From assembly GCA_014871605.1 (NCBI GenBank), contig WGSQ01000094.1:1-7147 (forward strand): a DNA stretch of 7,147 nucleotides, written 5' to 3'. The notes under the pieces were generated by a model that saw only the letters and a list, made by a program, of their open reading frames with translations, did no database searches and was not told the origin of the DNA. This document shows positions 6,939-7,147 of the stretch, in pieces. Position 1 is the stretch's first letter. Every line of letters begins with the position of its first letter. The translations under genes were made by a program, and so were the position numbers. The DNA comes from Collinsella sp. GTDB taxonomy: Bacteria; Actinomycetota; Coriobacteriia; Coriobacteriales; Coriobacteriaceae.

Positions 6939-6940
6939 GT

Positions 6941-6948
6941 TCACCTCC
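6941..6948 (-). promoter_or_regulatory. Ribosome binding site deciding the acpS start
   Basis: GGAGGTGA is the strongest Shine-Dalgarno match in the window, with five bases between GGAGG and the ATG at 6938. Because it overlaps the upstream in-frame ATG at 6950, it rules that codon out as the main start. Confidence 0.85.
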
Positions 6949-6967
6949 ATATCGCACAGACTAAGTT

Positions 6968-6997
6968 ATTGTAGCCCGTTCACAGAAGATGCGACAA
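6968..6997 (-). promoter_or_regulatory. Candidate sigma70-type promoter P1 of the operon
   Basis: On the minus strand, TTGTCG (6997-6992) and TACAAT (6973-6968) are separated by 18 bases. The -10 element matches the consensus at 5 of 6 positions and the -35 element at 4 of 6. Transcription would begin near 6961, giving a leader of roughly 23 bases before the acpS ATG, just enough for its ribosome site. The assignment is by motif and position only. Confidence 0.5.
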
Positions 6998-7003
6998 ACG
7001 AGG

Positions 7004-7033
7004 GTTATAAAACACAGCTACTATGTGAGACAA
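7004..7033 (-). promoter_or_regulatory. Candidate second promoter P2 upstream of P1
   Basis: TTGTCT (7033-7028) and TATAAC (7009-7004) lie on the minus strand with the same 18-base spacing as P1, about 36 bases further upstream. The -10 element matches the consensus at 5 of 6 positions. It starts just after the terminator of the preceding transcript, so it could serve as a second start for the operon. It may instead be a chance AT-rich match. Confidence 0.35.
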
Positions 7034-7047
7034 AAGCCCGTAAACGC

Positions 7048-7078
7048 AAAAAGGGGGAGGCCGCGAGGCCTCCCCCTT
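7048..7078 (-). terminator. Strong intrinsic terminator of the upstream transcript
   Basis: A perfect 12-bp inverted repeat (7051-7062 with 7067-7078) encloses a 4-base loop. On the minus strand the GC-rich stem is followed by TTTTT at 7052-7048, of which the first two T pair with the stem foot. This is a textbook rho-independent terminator. It ends whatever is transcribed leftward from beyond the right edge and separates it from the acpS promoter region. Confidence 0.9.
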
Positions 7079-7147
7079 CCAAGTTCAAGCGTACGGCTCG
7101 GTGCCGTCCACCGGTCAGCGGCGCCCTGGCCTCCCACGGGCTGACCC
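7079..7147 (-). other. Unidentified 3' tail of upstream transcript, rich in inverted repeats
   Basis: This edge segment lies just before the strong terminator and is cut by the window. Two inverted repeats are visible: a 5-bp stem at 7093-7097 with 7103-7107, and a 7-bp stem at 7113-7119 with 7140-7146. On the minus strand, one frame reaches a stop at 7117-7115 after ten codons and the other two stay open past the terminator. None gives a recognisable peptide. It could be the 3' end of a structured RNA gene, or the last codons of a gene plus its 3' untranslated region. I could not match it to the conserved 3' ends of tmRNA, RNase P RNA or small SRP RNA. Confidence 0.3.

Noticed and set aside
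6939..7047. Riboswitch or long regulated leader before acpS
   Set aside because: The region is only about 100 bases and appears filled by two promoter candidates. From P1 the leader would be about 23 bases, too short for a riboswitch, and I saw no aptamer or anti-terminator pairing.
1..7147. Mobile element, CRISPR array, phage or defence system, tRNA genes
   Set aside because: No transposase, integrase, direct-repeat array, attachment-like repeat or tRNA fold was seen. All coding frames belong to conserved housekeeping families with uniform base composition.

Overview
The window (7147 bases) reads as one compact housekeeping operon, transcribed entirely on the minus strand, so right to left in window coordinates. 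It comes from a high-GC bacterium. The gene order, the acpS-nnr-alr linkage and the single-polypeptide TsaB-RimI-TsaD suggest an actinobacterium, most likely of the Coriobacteriia (a Collinsella-like organism). That placement rests on protein character and gene order only; no rRNA or taxonomic marker is present.

Right edge (about 7048-7147): the 3' tail of an unidentified upstream transcript, ending in a strong minus-strand intrinsic terminator with a 12-bp stem, a 4-base loop and five T. Next comes a roughly 100-base promoter region with two tandem sigma70-like candidates. The operon then runs acpS (holo-ACP synthase, with an unusual C-terminal tail), nnr (bifunctional NAD(P)H-hydrate repair enzyme), alr (alanine racemase), a family 4 Fe-S uracil-DNA glycosylase, tsaE (t6A ATPase) and finally a 794-residue TsaB-RimI-TsaD fusion. 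Gaps between genes are 0, 2, 8 and 12 bases, followed by a 14-base overlap. A minus-strand hairpin with a short T run at 19-44 closes the unit. No stretch over 300 bases lacks a gene.

How the genes work together: the last two genes supply TsaB, TsaD and TsaE, which with a TsaC/TsaC2 enzyme encoded elsewhere make N6-threonylcarbamoyladenosine at position 37 of ANN-decoding tRNAs. The embedded RimI domain is expected to acetylate ribosomal protein S18. Alr feeds D-alanine to peptidoglycan, AcpS activates acyl carrier protein for lipid synthesis, Nnr repairs damaged NAD(P)H, and the glycosylase removes uracil from DNA. All products look cytosolic; I saw no signal peptide or membrane segment.

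I found no mobile element, CRISPR array, phage gene or defence system, and no wholly new system. The most notable points are the triple fusion, which keeps the separate-gene order known from other actinobacteria; the glycosylase between alr and tsaE; an alanine racemase with Ala where the carbamylated active-site Lys normally sits; the AcpS C-terminal extension; and the possible structured RNA tail at the right edge.
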